Assembly (NCBI GenBank): GCA_963676655.2
Contig: CAXXKX010000005.1
Location: 692,021 to 756,020 of the forward strand
Source of the DNA: G963676655 sp963676655
Lineage (GTDB): Bacteria > Verrucomicrobiota > Lentisphaeria > Victivallales > Victivallaceae
DNA length: 64,000 bases
Direction of reading: 5' to 3'
The notes beneath the pieces were generated by a model. It had not been told where the DNA came from and did no database searches. It saw only the letters and a program-made list of their open reading frames with translations. The position numbers and the translations under genes are program-made. Below, one piece after another: positions 63,078 to 64,000 of the stretch. Numbering within the stretch: the first letter of the stretch is position 1; every line of letters begins with the position of its first letter.

Positions 63078-63626
63078 ATGAGGGCTAAAAACAACAATAT
63101 ACATGTAATTCTGTTAGTGCTTGGAGTTATGGTGCTGGCTTATCTCTATGGCCAAAGAAACCATAAAACAAACTCGCTCCCGGCCGGATTACCGGTTCCG
63201 GAAAATTTAAAGAATTATGACTCGCCAATAGCAACGCCAATGTTCGACGGCAGTTATGCCCTGCTCTCCAAAGAATCATTCAGCGAATTTCGTAATTATG
63301 AAGCAAAGACCCCGCAACAATTGATCGCCGCGAAAAAATTGCTGGCGTTTTACGAAAATCAGTACCAGAATTTTAAAATTAAACATGGCATTATCACCTG
63401 CGGAAAACTTCTGATTCAGGAATTCAGGATTACCTCTGCAACCCAGAAAAATGGTCTGCTGACCGGCAAAGCAATCTTTCATGAAGATATTCACGACCCC
63501 GGAGACTGCTTTACTATTGCGGTACAGCTAAAACTTGAAAAAGACAAGCTGTTCTTTTACTTTTATGAGTTGAACGGCAAACCGGGCAAACCTATAGTCT
63601 TCCAGCGCCAGAAAACCGGAATCTAA
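63078..63626 (+). CDS. Hypothetical N-terminally anchored protein
   Basis: 182 residues: one N-terminal membrane segment (VILLVLGVMVLAYLYG) and a soluble, probably periplasmic domain with beta character (LLTGKAIFHEDIHDPGDCFT, LFFYFYELNGKPGKPIVFQR). No family recognised. It lacks a ribosome-binding site and its promoter abuts the ATG. It lies between two inverted copies of the IS4-type element, so it could be cargo of a composite transposon. Confidence 0.65.
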   Translation: MRAKNNNIHVILLVLGVMVLAYLYGQRNHKTNSLPAGLPVPENLKNYDSPIATPMFDGSYALLSKESFSEFRNYEAKTPQQLIAAKKLLAFYENQYQNFKIKHGIITCGKLLIQEFRITSATQKNGLLTGKAIFHEDIHDPGDCFTIAVQLKLEKDKLFFYFYELNGKPGKPIVFQRQKTGI

Positions 63627-63639
63627 ACATCCATTTAAT

Positions 63640-63735
63640 CCGGTCCGTACGACGGACGGCGCCGGGAACGTCCCGGGGGGATATACCGCGTCAAACTTCA
63701 GTCGCTACGCTCCTTACGGACGCGGAAAAACTGGG
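63640..63735 (+). repeat. Dispersed structured repeat, copy 3 (diverged)
   Basis: Shares TCCGTACGACGGACGGCG and CAGTCGCT..GCTCCTTACGGA with the copies at 2277 and 11981, but has a GGGAACGTCCCGGGGGGA insertion and a different tail. Confidence 0.75.
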
Positions 63736-63890
63736 AACGATGAGGTCGTCATAAATATTTCTGGTTCTTTCGGTGTTTCCGTGGATGAGGCCTTACGAAT
63801 TCGTTTTATTGCAGACTTACAGCCTGCGTTTGAGGCGTAAATCAGATCCCCCTGGCGTTGCCCGGGGCTGCGATATTGCGCCCCTATGGG

Positions 63891-64000
63891 CATATGCGTC
63901 AACTTAAGAGATATGAAGAAGTATAAGTTCTTTGTTTTCAACATAGTTTAACCTTTTTCTTTTATCATAAGTACAATAGCAAGTTAATGTTTGTACAACT
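63891..64000 (-). mobile_element. IS4-family insertion sequence, copy 2 (cut by window edge)
   Basis: From CATATGCGTCAACTTAAG at 63891 to the window end, the sequence is the exact reverse complement of the right end of copy 1. It has the opposite orientation and is truncated only by the window. Confidence 0.92.
63904..64000 (-). CDS. IS4-family transposase, partial (C-terminal end only)
   Basis: Stop codon at 63904-63906. The visible ~31 codons encode the same C-terminus as the copy at 61384 (KRLNYVENKELILLHIS). The rest lies outside the window, so intactness cannot be judged. Confidence 0.88.
   Translation of the reverse strand, partial: VVQTLTCYCTYDKRKRLNYVENKELILLHIS

Overview
The window looks like chromosomal DNA from a PVC-superphylum bacterium, most probably Lentisphaerota (Victivallales-like). 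This is an inference from gene content. It carries solitary prepilin-like proteins with the FTLIELLVVIAIIAIL leader inside glycan-degradation loci, several sulfatases, very large secreted glycan-active proteins, LacI, GntR and AraC sensors, a DUF2339/DUF3999 pair, and many structured GC-rich intergenic repeats. No rRNA, tRNA or CRISPR array was found.

Layout. 0.1-2.2 kb: a methyltransferase and a secreted alpha/beta hydrolase, closed by a hairpin terminator. 2.5-9.1 kb (minus): LacI regulator, prepilin-like protein, beta-helix protein and GH42-like glycosidase in one operon. 9.5-14.6 kb (minus): cytoplasmic GH78 alpha-L-rhamnosidase, FAD oxidoreductase and a lipoprotein, with a MITE-like element between the last two. 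14.8-24.7 kb: two cytoplasmic sulfatases, three AraC regulators, a Gfo/Idh/MocA oxidoreductase, a sugar isomerase/epimerase-like protein, a GmhB-like phosphatase and a URO-D-like protein. This looks like intracellular processing of sulfated or modified sugars. 25.0-28.1 kb: an AT-rich trio of envelope proteins of unknown function. 28.3-29.2 kb: repeat elements. 29.2-37.6 kb (minus) and 37.8-46.4 kb (plus): two divergent operons. Each starts with a GntR-type sugar sensor and contains one prepilin-like protein and large secreted proteins. A paralogous giant with its own promoter follows at 46.8-50.6 kb. 50.7-53.2 kb: a REP-associated tyrosine transposase (RAYT) and a sigma-54 activator, next to a tandem array of ten 53-bp units built from two palindromes. 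54.1-60.8 kb: DUF2339/DUF3999 membrane pair, a HEAT-like secreted protein and an SGNH hydrolase. 61.0-64.0 kb: a complete IS4-family insertion sequence that carries an AbrB-like gene, a small anchored protein, and the end of a second, inverted IS copy.

How it fits together. Extracellular lyase-like, beta-helix and TIM-barrel proteins would cut complex (possibly sulfated, rhamnose-containing) glycans. Cytoplasmic sulfatases, rhamnosidase and sugar dehydrogenase/isomerase would finish the job. A dedicated transcriptional sensor governs each locus. Three times a single pseudopilin sits immediately in the same operon as a sensor and secreted enzymes, which is the most system-like pattern here. 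The second theme is repeat biology: a RAYT near REP-like palindromes with a GGGAG foot, and an IS that appears to insert into another dispersed palindrome.
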